Part shown: positions 62,285-64,000 of the stretch, in pieces | Layout: every line of letters begins with the position of its first letter | How positions within the stretch are numbered: position 1 is the first letter of the stretch | Source of the DNA: Ceratotherium simum simum | Lineage: Eukaryota; Chordata; Mammalia; Perissodactyla; Rhinocerotidae | Reading direction: 5' to 3' | NCBI RefSeq assembly: GCF_000283155.1 | Contig: NW_004454171.1 | Location: forward strand, 8,078,022-8,142,021 | Length of the DNA stretch: 64,000 nucleotides | The notes under the pieces: generated by a model | What the model was told of the DNA's origin: nothing | The model's input: the letters and a program-made list of their open reading frames with translations, nothing else | Database searches by the model: none | Made by a program: the position numbers and the translations under genes

Positions 62285-63404
62285 AATAAACATAAATGCC
62301 TAAAATAAAAGCAACAGTGCCATTTTAAAAGAAACTAAGCACTTGGAAACACATAAAGGAAATTAACATGAAAATCATCTTGTGTATTTCTAAGATTTTT
62401 CTTTTTAATTCTTAAACACCAGAAATGTAGTACCTTTGGAGTAAACAAATGAGAAGCTGAATTTAAAGGTCAGTTTTGGCTTTTTGTGGTGAAATGACAC
62501 AACAGAAAACTCTGATCTTACTAGAAAAATGTCAAAGGCAGTGAAAGCACCCAGAGCTATCAGAGAATAAACAGGTAGAAGATCTCACCGTTTCTTTGTT
62601 ACCCCATGCTGCAGGAACGTGCACTTTTTTTTTTCATTCGTTTTTGTATAAGATTTTTTGTATTATATTTATTTTCTGATATTTAAAGCTGGTGACATTA
62701 ATTCTTTATAAGTTCTCAGCAACTAAGTTCTTTTTTAGTTTTTATTCTTCCCCAGGACACCCTGGGAATCCACTATGCTCTCAGTGATAGCCAGCTGTTT
62801 CAGTTTGACGGGAGTTTAAGGTGGAAGGAGTTTAAATATATATTCCTTGGCCTTCCACTCTAGTTTGCAAGGTTTCCCTTTAGAAGTCCTTGCCATGATC
62901 ATTCTGCCGTTTGTAGGTTGTCAATGTTCTTTTGCTACCTTCAGGATGACTTGTGCTAAAAATAACTTGTCTCTTTTTAAAAACTTTTCTAGGTTCTGAA
63001 AGTGAATGGAAGGTTAGATTTCTTAGGGGATGGCTTTGTGCATCTTGTTATTTTGATAGTTTTGGTGTTACCATTATTCATCTCTAAGGCATTTGCATGG
63101 AATTGAGAGACGATGATCCAAAATATTCAGAAAATTTATTTCCACTTAGGAAAATGAGAATCTCCATTGTTGATAAACAGACAACCAAGAGCCCTGAGTA
63201 AATCCTTTCTTTTTCTTTTACCTAATGGGATTGAGTTAAAAAGATAAAAGAAAATTTTGCAGTCCAAATAATTGAAGATGTTTAATCTCATTCCATGGAA
63301 GATTTAGAATGGAATAGGCTACATCCATTCCTATAATTCAGTGAAAACAATAAGGAAACACACTTATGTAAGAACCTCAATGCCTCAAATGCATTAAATG
63401 CCAA

Positions 63405-63424
63405 AAATAAATAAATAAATAAAC
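63405..63424 (+). repeat. (AAAT)n short tandem repeat
   Basis: Four to five AAAT/AATA units in a row. Confidence 0.8.
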
Positions 63425-63737
63425 CCCAATGTTCCTCATGTACTTAAGTGTAGAAAGTGGAATTCTCTTCCTCAGTGAGAATGGAGTAAAAAGGAACCAC
63501 ATTTTATATACAGCTACTAAATGTAGACACTGTATTAGGTACTTCCTACTCATGATCTCATTTAAAATACAGGAGAATTGGTAAAATAGATAATCTCATA
63601 TCATACTAGGTTTTATCTAAATGGGCACAAATCATTCTGCAAGGACGGTTTGGCAATGCAAAAAACTTTATAATTTTGTGTTCCTTTTGGATTATGCCCA
63701 AGGGTTTATCTACAAGGGTGATAACCACATCATTGTT

Positions 63738-64000
63738 TTTTTTTAATTTTTTTAAATTTTTTGTTTATTGCAGTAACATTGGTTTATAACATTGTATAAA
63801 TTTCAGGTGTACATCACTGTACTTCTATTTCTGCATGGACTACATCATGTTCACCACCCAAATACTAATTACAACCCATCACCACACACATGTGCCAAAT
63901 TATCCCTTTCGCCCTCCTCCCTCCCCCCTTCGCCTCTGGTAACCACCAATCCAATCACTGTCTCTATGTGTTTGTTTATTGTTGTTATTATCTACTACTT
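63738..64000 (-). mobile_element. L1 3' end, antisense, running off the window
   Basis: T-rich tail, then GTTTATTGCAGTAACATTGG, TTTATAACATTGTATAAATT, TCAGGTGTACATCACTGTAC, GCATGGACTACATCATGTTC and CCTCTGGTAACCACCAATCC. This is a younger, less decayed L1 3' UTR than the L1M at 19.3 kb. The element continues beyond base 64000. Confidence 0.85.

Larger units (their letters stand above)
60776..64000. other. Downstream flank of ODAD2
   Basis: About 3.2 kb beyond the inferred transcript end. It contains two exon-like segments of unproved status, an ERE at 62095 and an L1 3' end from about 63738. The rest (60776-62094 and 62285-63737) is AT-rich with an AAAT tract at about 63405-63424 and no repeat I can name. 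In human the next gene past the ODAD2 3' end is MKX; none of it is visible here. Confidence 0.6.

Overview
This window is mammalian nuclear DNA, almost certainly from a perissodactyl. The diagnostic evidence is about ten copies of a tRNA-derived SINE with the GGGGCCGGCCC head, tRNA-like body and TTAGCTCAGGGCCAATCTTCCTC tail that is typical of equine repetitive elements (ERE). ERE-type SINEs are known best from horse, and I cannot exclude rhinoceros or tapir. Old eutherian repeats (MIR, L2, MER5/MER20-like hAT elements, a Tigger element, L1M) make up most of the rest.

Only one gene is supported. Three phase-0 exons on the + strand (13476-13664, 14922-15143, 60304-60417) encode the last 174 residues of ODAD2 (formerly ARMC4), an armadillo-repeat subunit of the outer dynein arm docking complex of motile cilia. 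The 3' end, with the stop codon and two candidate poly(A) signals, lies at 60415-60756. The window therefore holds the end of one upstream intron (1-13475), a 1,257-bp intron, a very long terminal intron of 45,160 bp (15144-60303), the 3' UTR, and about 3.2 kb of downstream flank.

Layout: 1-13.5 kb is upstream intron with a fossil L1 piece, MER20s, MIRs, four EREs (two in tandem, one containing a 100-N assembly gap) and, just before the first exon, a Tigger transposon nested inside an L2. 13.5-15.1 kb holds two exons. 15.1-19.3 kb is mostly unassigned AT-rich intron with an hAT element that keeps its target duplication. 19.3-25.75 kb is a near-full-length antisense L1 with an ERE and an hAT element inserted in it. 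25.9-60.3 kb is intron with scattered MIR, L2, L1 and ERE copies separated by repeat-poor blocks (notably about 31.9-35.8, 41.2-44.5 and 51.1-54.4 kb). 60.3-64 kb holds the terminal exon, 3' UTR, exon-like segments of unknown status, an ERE, and the 3' end of an antisense L1 that runs off the window.

I found no operon, CRISPR array, RNA gene or novel multi-gene system. Long open frames elsewhere look like chance frames in GC-richer or repeat sequence. Repeat names and boundaries come from recognition by eye without a repeat library; target-site duplications were read directly and set some borders exactly.
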